A stretch of DNA of 64,000 bases from Pectobacterium brasiliense (lineage in GTDB: Bacteria > Pseudomonadota > Gammaproteobacteria > Enterobacterales > Enterobacteriaceae), in NCBI RefSeq assembly GCF_013449685.1, contig NZ_JACDSF010000033.1, positions 183 to 64,182 of the forward strand, read 5' to 3'. Of the stretch, positions 28,802-40,661 are shown piece by piece. The translations under genes were made by a program, and so were the position numbers. Numbering within the stretch: position 1 is the first letter of the stretch; every line of letters starts with the position of its first letter. The notes beneath the pieces are model-generated. The model worked only from the letters and a program-made list of their open reading frames with translations, ran no database searches and was not told where the DNA came from.

Positions 28802-31171
28802 TCAGGATTCTTTTTCTGCTTTTGCTACCCAATCACGCAGTACTTGAACGTCATGACGCCAGTCGTGCTTCAGCTCATCAACCCATTCCTGCACGTTATC
28901 CCACCATGCCGGTAGCGATGAGGTCTGAATCTGCTGGGCAACTTGTTGCAGATGCCGTAATCCAACGGAACCCGCCGCCCCCTTGATTTTGTGCCCTTCT
29001 TCCGTAATGCCTTTCTGGTCGCGCGCCGTCATGTTGGAATCCAGAATTGCCAGATAACCCGGCATCATCTGTTCAAACATCTCCAGACTCTGGTGGATCA
29101 ATTTCGGCCCCACCAAATCCAGATACTGTTCCAGCATCGGGATATCCAGCAGATCGTCTTCTGCATTTGCCATGTCATCCTCCTCCTCAACCACCGGTTC
29201 TTCCGCCCACACCGTATGCGTGTCCCAGAACTGTTTGATGACAGCCGTCAGCGCAGGCACCGACAGCGGCTTACTGAGCACGTCGTCCATACCCGCATCC
29301 AGATATTCACGTTTATCTTTCAGTACGTTCGCCGTCAGCGCCACCAGCGGCGGCATGCTGCGTTTGCCATAGCGTGAACGCAACTGACGCGCCACGTCCA
29401 GACCGGTCATATCCGGCAGTTGAATATCGAGCAGCACCAGGTCGAACTCATCGGGATCGAACATATCCAACGCTTCCTGCCCAGTCATGGCGACATCCAC
29501 GCTATTACCCAGTTTTTCCAGTACCGAACGCGCGACCACGACGTTGAGCTCAATATCCTCCACCAGCAGAACGTGCAGCGCTGGTAACGGCAAATCATCG
29601 TCGTCTTCCAGACCGCTTCCCGCTTCATCGACGCTCGGTGCCGTCACAGTCAGGGTGAAGCAGGAACCCTTGCCTTGCGTGCTGGAAACCTGGATATCGC
29701 CCCCCATGTTCTGTGCCAGACGCTTCGACACCGCCAGACCGATTCCCGTGCCCGTTGCGGGCTTTCCACCATGCTGGTCTTTGACCTGATAATACATGGC
29801 GAAGATTTTTTCCAGCTCATCCGCCGGAATGCCCATCCCAGAATCTTCCACTTCAAAGCGCAGGCGATCGCCTTTTTCATGCCAGACGCGCACCACGATT
29901 TCGCCTTTTTTGCCGTTCTCACCCTTCGGCGTGAATTTCACCGCGTTACTAAGCAGGTTCCACAGAATCTGCCGCAGGCGCGTGCCGTCAGTAATGACTT
30001 TCTGCGGCAGAGGCTGATGCTGATCCATAATCAGCTTCAGGCCTTTCGGTTCCGCCAGCAGGCCGCCGAGGTTTTCCAGATCCACCAGAAAACCGGTGAA
30101 ATCAATCGGCTGATTATCCAGTTGCACCTTGCGGCGCTCCTGTTTGTCCATCTCAATCACGTCGTTAAAGATATTGCCCAGCGTGATCGCGCTGACGTGA
30201 ATGGTTTTCAGGTATTTTTGCTGTTCAGGGTCAAGCTGCGTATCCAGCAGGATGCGACTTAACCCGACAATGCCATTAAGCGGCGTACGAAGCTCGTGGC
30301 TGATTGTTGAGATAAAAGTGGTCTTCTCCCTACTGGCGTTCTCTAACGCGTCCTGGTAACGCTTACGCTCCGTTATATCGCGTCCAAATCCCATCAGCCC
30401 GTGACGCTTGCCCATCCGATCATAAAACGGCACCTTGCGCAGCTCAAAACAGGCTTTACGGCCATCGGGATACACCAGCCATTGTTCGTAGGTCAGAGAA
30501 ACGTTGTGGCGGAACACTTTTTCGTCCGTCTCCATCACTTTCTCGGCAATCTCGGGGGAATAAACATCCTGTGGCGTCAGACCAATGAGCTGCTTCTGGC
30601 TTTTGCCCACAAGGAGTTCCATCGCACGGTTGCAGCCTGAGAATTCTTTATCTTCATTACGGTAGTAAACCAAATCCGGCGAGGCATCGAGGAACGAACG
30701 CAGCAGCGCAGATTGCTGCTCCAGCTCAATTTGCGCCTGTTCACGGCGAGACATCTCTTCTTTGAGTCGGCTCATCACCAGCACACGCGCCTCTTCCGCT
30801 TTGATACGATCGGCGATTTCCTGATTGAGCTGCGCGATGTTTTCCTGAAGCTGCGCATTCAGCTCCAGATCTCGATGGCGCATTTCTTCCAGCTTCGCTA
30901 CCAGCTTCGCCAGCCGCTGGCGCGACTCTTCAAGCTGCTCCACCACCACGGAGAGGAAATAAACGGCCCAGGGCGTAATCAACAACCCGAAGAAAATGGA
31001 GCGGACCACGTCGATATTTTCGACTTCCCCGCTGAGCAACAGGGTGACGGCCATTTGCACCACCATCGCCAGCAGCACCAATACCGAGGCCAGCAGCAGT
31101 GAAAAACGAACAAGCCCCAGTTTTACCATCAAATCAACATAGTACTGCGCCAACAGACGAATTTGCTTCAT
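28802..31171 (-). CDS. arcB: Aerobic respiration control sensor histidine kinase ArcB
   Basis: Tripartite hybrid sensor kinase of the inner membrane that senses quinone redox state and phosphorylates ArcA. 789 residues (E. coli 778). Two transmembrane helices (about 22-47 and 57-77), a coiled coil, and a PAS domain with both redox cysteines (FSGCNRAM and GRKACFEL, near 180 and 241) are seen. The H-box STISHELRTPLNG (His about 292), N/G boxes, receiver LVLLDIQLPDMTG (Asp about 583) and HPt domain EEGHKIKGAAGSVGLRHLQ (His about 724) follow. A small insertion in the ATPase domain (PKGENGKKGEI) and a longer receiver-HPt linker account for the extra length. All phosphorelay residues are intact. 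Confidence 0.97.
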   Translation of the reverse strand: MKQIRLLAQYYVDLMVKLGLVRFSLLLASVLVLLAMVVQMAVTLLLSGEVENIDVVRSIFFGLLITPWAVYFLSVVVEQLEESRQRLAKLVAKLEEMRHRDLELNAQLQENIAQLNQEIADRIKAEEARVLVMSRLKEEMSRREQAQIELEQQSALLRSFLDASPDLVYYRNEDKEFSGCNRAMELLVGKSQKQLIGLTPQDVYSPEIAEKVMETDEKVFRHNVSLTYEQWLVYPDGRKACFELRKVPFYDRMGKRHGLMGFGRDITERKRYQDALENASREKTTFISTISHELRTPLNGIVGLSRILLDTQLDPEQQKYLKTIHVSAITLGNIFNDVIEMDKQERRKVQLDNQPIDFTGFLVDLENLGGLLAEPKGLKLIMDQHQPLPQKVITDGTRLRQILWNLLSNAVKFTPKGENGKKGEIVVRVWHEKGDRLRFEVEDSGMGIPADELEKIFAMYYQVKDQHGGKPATGTGIGLAVSKRLAQNMGGDIQVSSTQGKGSCFTLTVTAPSVDEAGSGLEDDDDLPLPALHVLLVEDIELNVVVARSVLEKLGNSVDVAMTGQEALDMFDPDEFDLVLLDIQLPDMTGLDVARQLRSRYGKRSMPPLVALTANVLKDKREYLDAGMDDVLSKPLSVPALTAVIKQFWDTHTVWAEEPVVEEEDDMANAEDDLLDIPMLEQYLDLVGPKLIHQSLEMFEQMMPGYLAILDSNMTARDQKGITEEGHKIKGAAGSVGLRHLQQVAQQIQTSSLPAWWDNVQEWVDELKHDWRHDVQVLRDWVAKAEKES

Positions 31172-31282
31172 AGCGATTTCCCTTAGTCACCCACCCGCGC
31201 ATCATAACGTAAAACGACGGCTTATACGGTGCTGCCGCACAGATTCACGGCACAGCATCAGCCACCAATGCCCCGCGGCACA

Positions 31283-32212
31283 TTACCTATCAGCATAGCG
31301 GTAAGGCGTTCCCAAGGCGGAACCCTGTACGCCATGCGTTTGCAGATAGCGATCCAGCTCCACCATGCCCGTCCAGCGGTTTTCACACCAGAGCGGTGCC
31401 AGAAGCGTCGGGCGGCGGGCGCTGGCGGAAATGCGGTGATAAATCACCTCAGGCGGCGTATGGCGGATCATCTCTCCCGCGATCTCCACGTAGCGATCCA
31501 GCGCCAGCTCGGGCAGCCTTCCCGCTCGCCAGGCCTTCGCCATCGTACTGCCCTCCACGATATGGAGAGGGTGAAGCTTAATGCCCTCCACGCCGGTTTC
31601 AACCACCTGCTCCAGCGTCGATAAGCAGTGCTGTGCGTCCTCTCCCGGTAAACCCACGATCAGATGACTACACACTTTCAGACCGCGCTCACGCGCACGG
31701 CGGGTGGTTTCCTGATAGCAGGCGAAATCATGACCGCGATTAATCCGGTGCAGCGTTTTGTCACACGCGCTTTGCAGACCCAGTTCCAGCCAAACCTCGT
31801 AGCCCTGTTCATGGTAGCGGGACAGCAAATCCAGTACCGCATCGGGCACGCAGTCGGGGCGGGTGCCCACGCAAAGCCCCACCATTTCGGCCTGCTTCAA
31901 CGCTTCCTGATACATGCTTTCCAGCACCTGAACCTCGGCATAGGTGCTGGTATACGCCTGAAAATACGCCAGATAGCGTTTGGCTCGGTTCACCTTTCCC
32001 GCTTGCGTTTCCAACTGCTGCGCGATGCTGCGTTGCTGCATCTGCTCATCGGCAAACGAGGCAACATTACAGAACGTGCAGCCACCCCGCCCCAGCGTGC
32101 CATCACGGTTTGGGCAGTTAAACCCGCCGTGCAGCGTCAGCTTGTGGATCTTCTCGCCATAGCGACGTTGAAGATTTCCGCCAAACATATTGATTAATTT
32201 TTGCAATTGCAT
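31283..32212 (-). CDS. yhcC: Radical SAM protein YhcC
   Basis: Radical-SAM family protein (TIGR01212-type, Elp3-related core) of unknown substrate, 309 residues as in E. coli. The Fe-S motif is the unusual spaced form FNCPNRDGTLGRGGCTFCNV (about 28-47). Other marks are YFQAYTSTYA (about 84-93) and GTRPDCVPDAVLDLL (about 118-132). Encoded divergently from gltB, as in E. coli. Confidence 0.93.
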   Translation of the reverse strand: MQLQKLINMFGGNLQRRYGEKIHKLTLHGGFNCPNRDGTLGRGGCTFCNVASFADEQMQQRSIAQQLETQAGKVNRAKRYLAYFQAYTSTYAEVQVLESMYQEALKQAEMVGLCVGTRPDCVPDAVLDLLSRYHEQGYEVWLELGLQSACDKTLHRINRGHDFACYQETTRRARERGLKVCSHLIVGLPGEDAQHCLSTLEQVVETGVEGIKLHPLHIVEGSTMAKAWRAGRLPELALDRYVEIAGEMIRHTPPEVIYHRISASARRPTLLAPLWCENRWTGMVELDRYLQTHGVQGSALGTPYRYADR

Positions 32213-32863
32213 ATTCTAACCTGCTCCCTTGAGAAACAGCAGACTACCTTTCTCTCGCCCCCTTCGCGATGACCGCGATCAATCACACACATCCCAATGA
32301 AATGCATTTTTATTCGCTTTTAGTGAAAATAAACTCACGTCGGTGCTAATTAATTTTTCTTATCCCGCATGCTCGCTTAATGAAAAGATGAAGCAATACT
32401 TAAAAATAGTTTCATGAAATCTAAAAGTAGTCATATACAGCATAATATGCTACGACGCAGAGATAACGCAGCATGGATAAGGGCTCCCGCGCTTTTGTAT
32501 AGTGATACAGCTCACACTTCAATTAAACCCCATATTCATTTATCGAGATAGTTTTTCTAAAAAAATCATTATCTTTCATAATCATAATTAAAAACTATCG
32601 CTTATCAGCACATTTTACACTGGTATTTGACCTGAACAGGCTTTCTCGCTAATTTGGGGATCCGCTGGAAGCTTTCCTGACGGGTCCATGATTCGTCATA
32701 TTTATGCAGTAAATGAAGACTCCCTCTAAAAACAAGTCATTTACCACTTGTGAGACCGTCACGAGAGGCCGAAGAAGAGAGCGTAATACTAGCCGCTCAA
32801 CGCCACGGTGCTTTCTCGCAGTAGGTTGTGAGAGTCACACAGAGCCTGGGGAGGTTCACTAAC
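32213..32863. other. Long divergent yhcC/gltB control region
   Basis: 651 bases without a recognisable gene, strongly AT-rich in 32310-32620. E. coli has a similarly long region bound by Lrp, IHF and other global regulators. I can point to a plausible gltB promoter (listed separately), giving an untranslated leader of about 200 bases. A-tract-rich stretches (for example TTTTTCTAAAAAAAT near 32545) are compatible with Lrp/IHF/H-NS binding, but I cannot assign exact sites by eye. Confidence 0.45.
32627..32655 (+). promoter_or_regulatory. Candidate gltB promoter
   Basis: TTGACC (32627-32632) and TAATTT (32650-32655) are separated by exactly 17 bases. Transcription from it would give a leader of about 200 bases before the gltB ATG at 32864. 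Confidence 0.4.
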
Positions 32864-35800
32864 ATGTTGTACGATGCATCCCAAGAGAGAGATAACTGTG
32901 GTTTCGGATTAATCGCCCATATAGAAGGTGAGCCAAGCCATAAAGTAGTGCGTACTGCCATTCACGCACTCGCACGCATGCAGCACCGTGGCGCAATCCT
33001 TGCTGACGGCAAGACTGGCGACGGCTGCGGTTTATTACTTCAGAAGCCCGATCGTTTCTTTCGTCTGGTGGCGGAAGAGCACGGCTGGCGTTTAGCCAAA
33101 AACTACGCCGTTGGCATGATGTTTCTCAATCAGGACGAAGAACTGGCTCGCGCCACACGTCGGATTGTAGAAGAAGAGTTGCAGAACGAAACGCTGTCCG
33201 TACTCGGCTGGCGTGAAGTTCCGACCAACCCGGATGTACTGGGGGAAATTGCCCTGTCATCCATGCCGCGTATTGAGCAAATTTTCGTTAACGCCCCGGC
33301 CGGCTGGCGTCAGCGTGATATGGAACGTCGCCTGTTCATGGCGCGTCGCCGTATCGAAAAGCGCATTGAAGATAAAGAGTTCTACGTTTGTAGCTTCTCC
33401 AATCTGGTCACGATCTATAAAGGTCTGTGCATGCCGGCGGATCTGCCGCGCTTCTACCTCGATCTGGCCGATCTGCGTCTGGAATCGGCAATTTGCCTGT
33501 TCCACCAACGTTTCTCAACCAACACCGTTCCACGCTGGCCGCTGGCGCAGCCGTTCCGCTATCTGGCGCACAACGGCGAGATCAACACCATCGCCGGTAA
33601 CCGTCAGTGGGCACGCGCGCGTGCTTACAAGTTCAAAACGCCACTGATCCCGGATTTGCAGGATGCCGCGCCGTTCGTCAACGAAACCGGTTCTGACTCC
33701 AGCTCACTGGATAACATGCTGGAACTGTTCCTGAGCGGCGGGATGGATATCATCCGTGCCATGCGCCTGCTGGTTCCGCCAGCCTGGCAGAACAACCCGG
33801 ATATGGATCCTGAACTGCGCGCCTTCTTCGACTTTAACTCCATGCACATGGAGCCGTGGGATGGCCCGGCCGGTATCGTGATGTCCGACGGGCGCTATGC
33901 TGCCTGTAACCTGGATCGTAACGGCCTGCGCCCTGCGCGCTACGTCATCACCAAAGACAAGCTGATCACCTGTGCGTCTGAAGTCGGTATCTGGGATTAT
34001 CAGCCAGATGAAGTGGTTGAAAAAGGCCGCGTCGGTCCGGGCGAACTGATGGTGATCGACACCCGCAGCGGCCGAATCCTGCACTCTGCCGAGACCGATG
34101 ACGATCTGAAAAGCCGCCACCCTTACAAAGAGTGGATGGAGAAAAACGTTAAGCGTCTGGTGCCGTTTGAAGAGTTGCCAGACGATCAGGTCGGCAGCCG
34201 TGAATTCGACGATGAGCTGCTGGAGACCTTCCAGAAGCAGTACGGTTACAGCAGCGAAGAACTGGATCAGGTCATCCGCGTGTTAGGCGAGAACGGTCAG
34301 GAAGCTACGGGGTCGATGGGCGATGACACGCCGTTCGCCGTGCTGTCCAGCCGTCCACGCATCATTTATGACTACTTCCGTCAGCAGTTCGCGCAGGTGA
34401 CCAACCCGCCGATCGATCCGCTGCGTGAAGCGCATGTGATGTCGCTGGCGACCAGTATTGGTCGCGAGATGAATGTCTTCTGTGAAGCAGAAGGTCAGGC
34501 TCACCGTCTGAGCTTTAAATCGCCGATCCTGCTTTACTCCGACTTCACCCAGTTGACGTCGCAGGATGAACTGCACTATCGCGCCGACACGTTAGATCTG
34601 ACGTTTGATCCGTCGCAGCAAACGCTGCAACAGACGATCGAGAAACTGTGTGACGAAGCAGAAAGCAAGGTCAGAGACGGTGCCGTGCTGTTGGTGCTCT
34701 CCGACCGTGGCATTAGCGAATCACGCCTGCCAGTTCCTGCGCCGATGGCGGTGGGTGCCGTTCAGCGCCGTCTGGTCGAAAAGAGCCTGCGCTGTGATGC
34801 CAACATCATTGTCGAAACCGCCAGCGCGCGCGATCCGCACCACTTTGCCGTGCTGTTAGGCTTTGGTGCGACGGCTATCTACCCTTACCTCGCCTACGAA
34901 ACGCTGGCGCGGATGGTGGATAACCACACCATCGACAAACCTTATCGTGCCGTGATGCTGAACTACCGTAACGGCATCAATAAAGGCCTGTACAAGATTA
35001 TGTCCAAAATGGGCATCTCGACGATTGCGTCTTATCGCTGTTCCAAGCTGTTTGAAGCCGTGGGTCTGCATAAAGATGTGTCGACGGAATGCTTCCTGGG
35101 CGTCGTCAGCCGTATCGGCGGTGCAAACTACAGCGACTTCGAACAGGATCTGTTGAACCTGTCTAAGCGTGCCTGGCTGAAACGTAAAACGCTGGAACAG
35201 GGCGGCCTGCTGAAATTTGTTCACGGCGGCGAATACCATGCCTACAACCCGGATGTCGTCACCACGCTGCAAACCGCGGTGAAAACCGGGGAGTACAGCG
35301 ATTACGAGCAATACGCCAAACTGGTTAACGAGCGTCCAGCCGCGACCTTACGCGACCTGCTGGCACTGAAACCGCAAGAAGGCGCGGCCATCGCGATCGA
35401 CAGCGTTGAACCCGCTTCTGAAATGTTCAAACGCTTCGATACCGCGGCTATGTCCATCGGTGCGCTCAGCCCTGAAGCCCATGAATCGCTGGCAGAGGCG
35501 ATGAACGGACTGGGCGGCTTCTCCAACTCCGGTGAAGGCGGCGAAGATCCAGCGCGTTACGGCACCAATAAAGTGTCCCGTATCAAGCAGGTTGCGTCTG
35601 GCCGCTTTGGTGTGACGCCAGCCTATCTGGTTAACGCCGATGTGATTCAGATTAAAGTGGCGCAGGGCGCGAAGCCGGGCGAAGGCGGTCAGTTACCGGG
35701 TGATAAAGTCACGCCGTACATTGCTCGTCTGCGTTATTCCGTGCCGGGCGTGACGCTAATTTCACCACCGCCGCACCACGATATTTACTCTATCGAAGAT

Positions 35801-37324
35801 CTGGCACAGCTGATTTTCGATCTGAAGCAGGTCAACCCGAAAGCGATGATTTCGGTAAAACTGGTGTCCGAACCGGGCGTCGGAACTATCGCGACGGGCG
35901 TTGCCAAAGCGTACGCCGATTTGATCACCATTGCTGGCTACGACGGCGGCACGGGTGCCAGCCCGCTGTCCTCCGTGAAATACGCGGGATGCCCGTGGGA
36001 GCTGGGTCTGGTTGAAACGCAACAGGCTTTGGTCTCCAACGGTCTGCGTCACAAAATCCGCCTTCAGGTGGACGGTGGCTTGAAAACCGGTCTGGATATC
36101 GTCAAAGCGGCGATTCTGGGTGCAGAAAGCTTCGGCTTCGGCACCGGACCAATGGTTGCGCTGGGCTGTAAATACCTGCGTATCTGTCACCTGAATAACT
36201 GTGCGACAGGTGTTGCAACGCAGGATGAGAAGCTGCGCCGCGATCACTACCACGGCCTGCCTGAGCGTGTAACCAACTACTTCCACTTCATCGCGCATGA
36301 AACTCGCGTGCTGATGGCAGAACTGGGCGTCAGTCGTCTGGTGGATCTGATTGGTCGTACCGACTTGCTGGTTGAGCTGGACGGTTTCAGTGCGAAACAG
36401 AACAAGCTGGATCTGTCGCCGCTGCTGCACGCGGCACAGCCTCAGCCGGGCAAAGCGCTGTACTGCACTGAAAGCAATCTGTCGTTCGATAAAGGTTTGT
36501 TGAACAAAGAGCTGCTGGCGCAGGCACAGTCGCACATCGATGCGAAACAGGGCAAAGCGCTCTACTTCGACATCCGCAACACCGATCGCTCCGTCGGCGC
36601 GACGCTGTCCGGCGCGATTGCCGAGAAACATGGCGATCAAGGGCTGGCAGGCGATCCAATTAAAGCGCACTTCTCCGGTACCGCAGGACAGAGCTTTGGC
36701 GTCTGGAACGCCGGCGGCGTAGAGCTGAAATTAACCGGTGATGCCAACGATTACGTGGGCAAAGGCATGGCGGGCGGCAGTATCTCCGTGCGTCCTCCAG
36801 TCGGTTCTGCCTTCCGCAGCCACGAAGCCAGCATCATCGGTAACACCTGCCTCTACGGCGCTACCGGCGGTAAGCTGTTTGCCGCGGGCCGTGCAGGTGA
36901 GCGTTTCGCCGTACGTAACTCCGGCTGTATCACCGTGGTAGAAGGCATTGGCGATAACGGCTGTGAATACATGACAGGCGGGATCGTCTGCGTACTGGGT
37001 CGTACCGGCGTGAACTTTGGCGCAGGAATGACCGGTGGATTCGCCTACGTGCTGGATGAAGACGGTGAATTCCGCAAACGCGTTAACCCGGAACTGGTGG
37101 AAGTGCTGGATGTCGAAGAACTGGCTATTCATGAAGAACATCTTCGTGGCCTGATCACCGAGCACGTGCAGAATACCGGTTCACACCGCGGAGAAGAGAT
37201 CCTCGCTAACTGGCCGACCTGGGCACCGAAGTTTGCTCTGGTGAAACCGAAGTCAAGTGATGTGAAGGCATTGTTGGGTCACCGTAGTCGTTCCGCAGCC
37301 GAGCTGCGGGTTCAGGCGCAGTAA
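32864..37324 (+). CDS. gltB: Glutamate synthase (NADPH) large subunit
   Basis: Large subunit of GOGAT, which with GltD converts glutamine plus 2-oxoglutarate to two glutamates. 1486 residues from the ATG at 32864, where GGGGAGG lies nine bases upstream; a start 12 codons earlier is rejected. Residues 1-11 (MLYDASQERDN) are the propeptide and Cys12 (CGFGLIAHIEG) becomes the N-terminal nucleophile of the class II glutaminase domain. The FMN-binding synthase domain covers about 780-1200. The 3Fe-4S cysteines are in GCKYLRICHLNNCATGVA (about 1105-1122). The C-terminal GXGXG beta-helix follows. Overall nearly identical to E. coli. Operon with gltD, nine bases downstream. Confidence 0.98.
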   Translation: MLYDASQERDNCGFGLIAHIEGEPSHKVVRTAIHALARMQHRGAILADGKTGDGCGLLLQKPDRFFRLVAEEHGWRLAKNYAVGMMFLNQDEELARATRRIVEEELQNETLSVLGWREVPTNPDVLGEIALSSMPRIEQIFVNAPAGWRQRDMERRLFMARRRIEKRIEDKEFYVCSFSNLVTIYKGLCMPADLPRFYLDLADLRLESAICLFHQRFSTNTVPRWPLAQPFRYLAHNGEINTIAGNRQWARARAYKFKTPLIPDLQDAAPFVNETGSDSSSLDNMLELFLSGGMDIIRAMRLLVPPAWQNNPDMDPELRAFFDFNSMHMEPWDGPAGIVMSDGRYAACNLDRNGLRPARYVITKDKLITCASEVGIWDYQPDEVVEKGRVGPGELMVIDTRSGRILHSAETDDDLKSRHPYKEWMEKNVKRLVPFEELPDDQVGSREFDDELLETFQKQYGYSSEELDQVIRVLGENGQEATGSMGDDTPFAVLSSRPRIIYDYFRQQFAQVTNPPIDPLREAHVMSLATSIGREMNVFCEAEGQAHRLSFKSPILLYSDFTQLTSQDELHYRADTLDLTFDPSQQTLQQTIEKLCDEAESKVRDGAVLLVLSDRGISESRLPVPAPMAVGAVQRRLVEKSLRCDANIIVETASARDPHHFAVLLGFGATAIYPYLAYETLARMVDNHTIDKPYRAVMLNYRNGINKGLYKIMSKMGISTIASYRCSKLFEAVGLHKDVSTECFLGVVSRIGGANYSDFEQDLLNLSKRAWLKRKTLEQGGLLKFVHGGEYHAYNPDVVTTLQTAVKTGEYSDYEQYAKLVNERPAATLRDLLALKPQEGAAIAIDSVEPASEMFKRFDTAAMSIGALSPEAHESLAEAMNGLGGFSNSGEGGEDPARYGTNKVSRIKQVASGRFGVTPAYLVNADVIQIKVAQGAKPGEGGQLPGDKVTPYIARLRYSVPGVTLISPPPHHDIYSIEDLAQLIFDLKQVNPKAMISVKLVSEPGVGTIATGVAKAYADLITIAGYDGGTGASPLSSVKYAGCPWELGLVETQQALVSNGLRHKIRLQVDGGLKTGLDIVKAAILGAESFGFGTGPMVALGCKYLRICHLNNCATGVATQDEKLRRDHYHGLPERVTNYFHFIAHETRVLMAELGVSRLVDLIGRTDLLVELDGFSAKQNKLDLSPLLHAAQPQPGKALYCTESNLSFDKGLLNKELLAQAQSHIDAKQGKALYFDIRNTDRSVGATLSGAIAEKHGDQGLAGDPIKAHFSGTAGQSFGVWNAGGVELKLTGDANDYVGKGMAGGSISVRPPVGSAFRSHEASIIGNTCLYGATGGKLFAAGRAGERFAVRNSGCITVVEGIGDNGCEYMTGGIVCVLGRTGVNFGAGMTGGFAYVLDEDGEFRKRVNPELVEVLDVEELAIHEEHLRGLITEHVQNTGSHRGEEILANWPTWAPKFALVKPKSSDVKALLGHRSRSAAELRVQAQ

Positions 37325-38752
<1,428 letters not shown>

Positions 38753-38770
38753 GAACGACCCACTCCTCTT

Positions 38771-38800
38771 AAGGGCAGCGTAGGCTGCCCTTTTCTTTTT
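38771..38800 (+). terminator. Terminator of gltBD
   Basis: AAGGGCAGC (38771-38779) pairs with GCTGCCCTT (38784-38792), followed by TTCTTTTT. It lies 18 bases after the gltD stop. Confidence 0.88.
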
Positions 38801-38826
38801 CCGTCGTTACCTGACATTTCGGCTAA

Positions 38827-39036
<210 letters not shown>

Positions 39037-39068
39037 CCGCATAGCCAGCGAACAACGGGAATAAGAAA

Positions 39069-39087
39069 GGGCACCACAAGGATGCCC
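39069..39087 (-). terminator. Weak terminator downstream of sspB
   Basis: GGGCA (39069-39073) / TGCCC (39083-39087) with a short extension; on the minus strand it is followed by TTTCTTATT. Short stem, so modest confidence. Confidence 0.5.
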
Positions 39088-39094
39088 TCAAACA

Positions 39095-39598
39095 TTACTT
39101 CACGACCCGTAGCGACGGTCGGCCACCTTTAGGTGGCTGTGGTGGTTCATCATCAAAACCCGAGCCATCGTCAGGCGCTTCAAAATCAGGTGAGCTATCG
39201 ACAATCGACATGACCGTCCCTGAAGCGAGTACGCCTTCCTGAAAGTCTTCATGCTCACTTGCAGATTCGTAAGCAGGTTCGGACTCAAACATCGTTCCAG
39301 CACCGTTCTCACGTGCATAAATCGCCATGACGGCCGCCATCGGTACATAAACCTGACGTGGTACGCCGCCAAAACGGGCATTGAAACGAACGCTGTCATC
39401 AGCTAACTCAAGGCCGCCAACAGCGCGCGGTGCGACATTCAGCACGATCTGGCCGTCACGGGCGAACTCCATCGGCACCATAACATCCGGCAGAGTGACA
39501 TCTACCACCAGATGAGGCGTTAATTGGTTATCCAGTAACCAATCATAAAAAGCCCGTAATAAATACGGACGACGCGGAGACAGTTGAGACAACGCCAT
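39095..39598 (-). CDS. sspB: ClpXP specificity-enhancing factor SspB
   Basis: Adaptor that tethers ssrA-tagged proteins (and RseA fragments) to ClpX. 167 residues (E. coli 165). The substrate-binding domain occupies residues 1-110 (SQLSPRRPYLLRAFYDWLLD, GQIVLNVAPRAVGGLEL, VRFNARFGGVPRQVYVP). An acidic flexible linker follows, and the extreme C-terminal RPSLRVVK is the ClpX-docking tail. Operon with sspA, five bases upstream. Confidence 0.96.
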   Translation of the reverse strand: MALSQLSPRRPYLLRAFYDWLLDNQLTPHLVVDVTLPDVMVPMEFARDGQIVLNVAPRAVGGLELADDSVRFNARFGGVPRQVYVPMAAVMAIYARENGAGTMFESEPAYESASEHEDFQEGVLASGTVMSIVDSSPDFEAPDDGSGFDDEPPQPPKGGRPSLRVVK

Positions 39599-39603
39599 AC
39601 GGT

Positions 39604-40245
39604 TTAACCTCGGGTTTGCAAACGCATTTCACGTTCCACTTCCGTCAGGGAAGCCAGGAACGCATCACGCTCAAAGACGCGAGTCATGTAGCCTTTCAAC
39701 TCTTTCGCGCCCGAACCACTCAGTTCAATGCCTAACTGCGGCAGACGCCACAGCAGCGGAGCTAGATAGCAATCCACCAGGCTGAACTCTTCGCTCATGA
39801 AATAAGGTGCTTCATTGAACACGGGCGCAATGGCCAGCAGTTCTTCACGCAATTGCTTACGCGCGGCGTCTGCTTCCTGAGCGCTGCCGTGCGTAATTTT
39901 CTTCAGCAAAGAATACCAATCGCTCTCAATGCGGTGCATCATCAGGCGGCTGTTACCGCGCGCAACCGGATAGACAGGCATTAACGGCGGATGAGGAAAA
40001 CGTTCATCCAGATACTCCATGATAATACGTGATTCATAGAGCGTCAGTTCACGATCGACTAACGTTGGCACGGAACCGTAAGGATTGAGGTCAATAAGAT
40101 CCTGAGGCAGATTATCCATGTCTACCTGCTCAATCTCGACACTCACACCCTTTTCCGCCAATACGATGCGGACCTGATGGCTAAAAATGTCGGACTGACC
40201 AGAAAACAGCGTCATTACCGAACGTTTGTTGGCAGCGACAGCCAT
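39604..40245 (-). CDS. sspA: Stringent starvation protein A
   Basis: GST-fold RNA-polymerase-associated protein that changes promoter choice in stationary phase and lowers H-NS. 213 residues from the ATG at 40245 with GGAGG upstream (E. coli 212). The thioredoxin-like N-terminal domain (VMTLFSGQSDIFSHQVRIVL) and all-helical C-terminal domain are intact, as is the surface PHP-containing segment DERFPHPPLMPVYP (about 81-94). In E. coli it directly follows rplM-rpsI; here 5.8 kb of foreign-looking sequence separates them, so sspA must rely on its own promoter in the 40246-40661 interval. Confidence 0.96.
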   Translation of the reverse strand: MAVAANKRSVMTLFSGQSDIFSHQVRIVLAEKGVSVEIEQVDMDNLPQDLIDLNPYGSVPTLVDRELTLYESRIIMEYLDERFPHPPLMPVYPVARGNSRLMMHRIESDWYSLLKKITHGSAQEADAARKQLREELLAIAPVFNEAPYFMSEEFSLVDCYLAPLLWRLPQLGIELSGSGAKELKGYMTRVFERDAFLASLTEVEREMRLQTRG

Positions 40246-40661
40246 GAAAACCTCCAAGTTTATTGAGAATAATATGGCGAATAACTACGCAGTGAATAAC
40301 CTGCAAACCGCTATTCGAAATTCTGCTCGCCAATGTGTAAACGTCACCTGATAAAATCCATCGTTTTAAACGACTACGCGATAGCTGGCACACAGGCATA
40401 AAATCGGCGGGTAGCTTATCAGATTTTGTTCGTTTTGTGGGGGAATAAGCGGAAAATCTTATTTAACAAAATGATAAATAAGTGTTTTTTTATTAAATAC
40501 AAATTTTTCATTTGCAATCGCGAAGTCTAAACAACGCTGCCAGAGAATAATCTATCCTCGGAATTAGCCTGCGCTGAACCGTCAGATCCCTGGAAGCCGA
40601 CGAGGGCCGTCGGCTTCTAAGTAAGCGAAATTAAAGCATATTGACGCCGTTAAGCCAGCGG
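40246..40661. other. sspA upstream region and 3' flank of the sugar-acid block
   Basis: AT-rich around 40440-40520, which fits the native sspA promoter (minus strand). The left boundary of the accessory block probably lies within this interval. One strong hairpin (40593-40617) follows the rspA-like gene. No gene is seen. Confidence 0.4.
40593..40617 (-). terminator. Hairpin downstream of the rspA-like gene
   Basis: A perfect 10-base stem GAAGCCGACG (40593-40602) / CGTCGGCTTC (40608-40617) with a 5-base loop, 45 bases after the stop. The following T-run is missing, so it may act with Rho or stabilise the 3' end. Confidence 0.55.

Noticed and set aside
28605-28832. A 75-codon minus-strand frame overlapping the arcB 3' end
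   Set aside because: Contains a short hydrophobic run, but begins within arcB in another frame, shows no similarity I recognise and no convincing ribosome binding site.
35762-36670. A 302-codon minus-strand frame within gltB
   Set aside because: Antisense shadow of the conserved GltB synthase domain; no ribosome binding site or recognisable motif.
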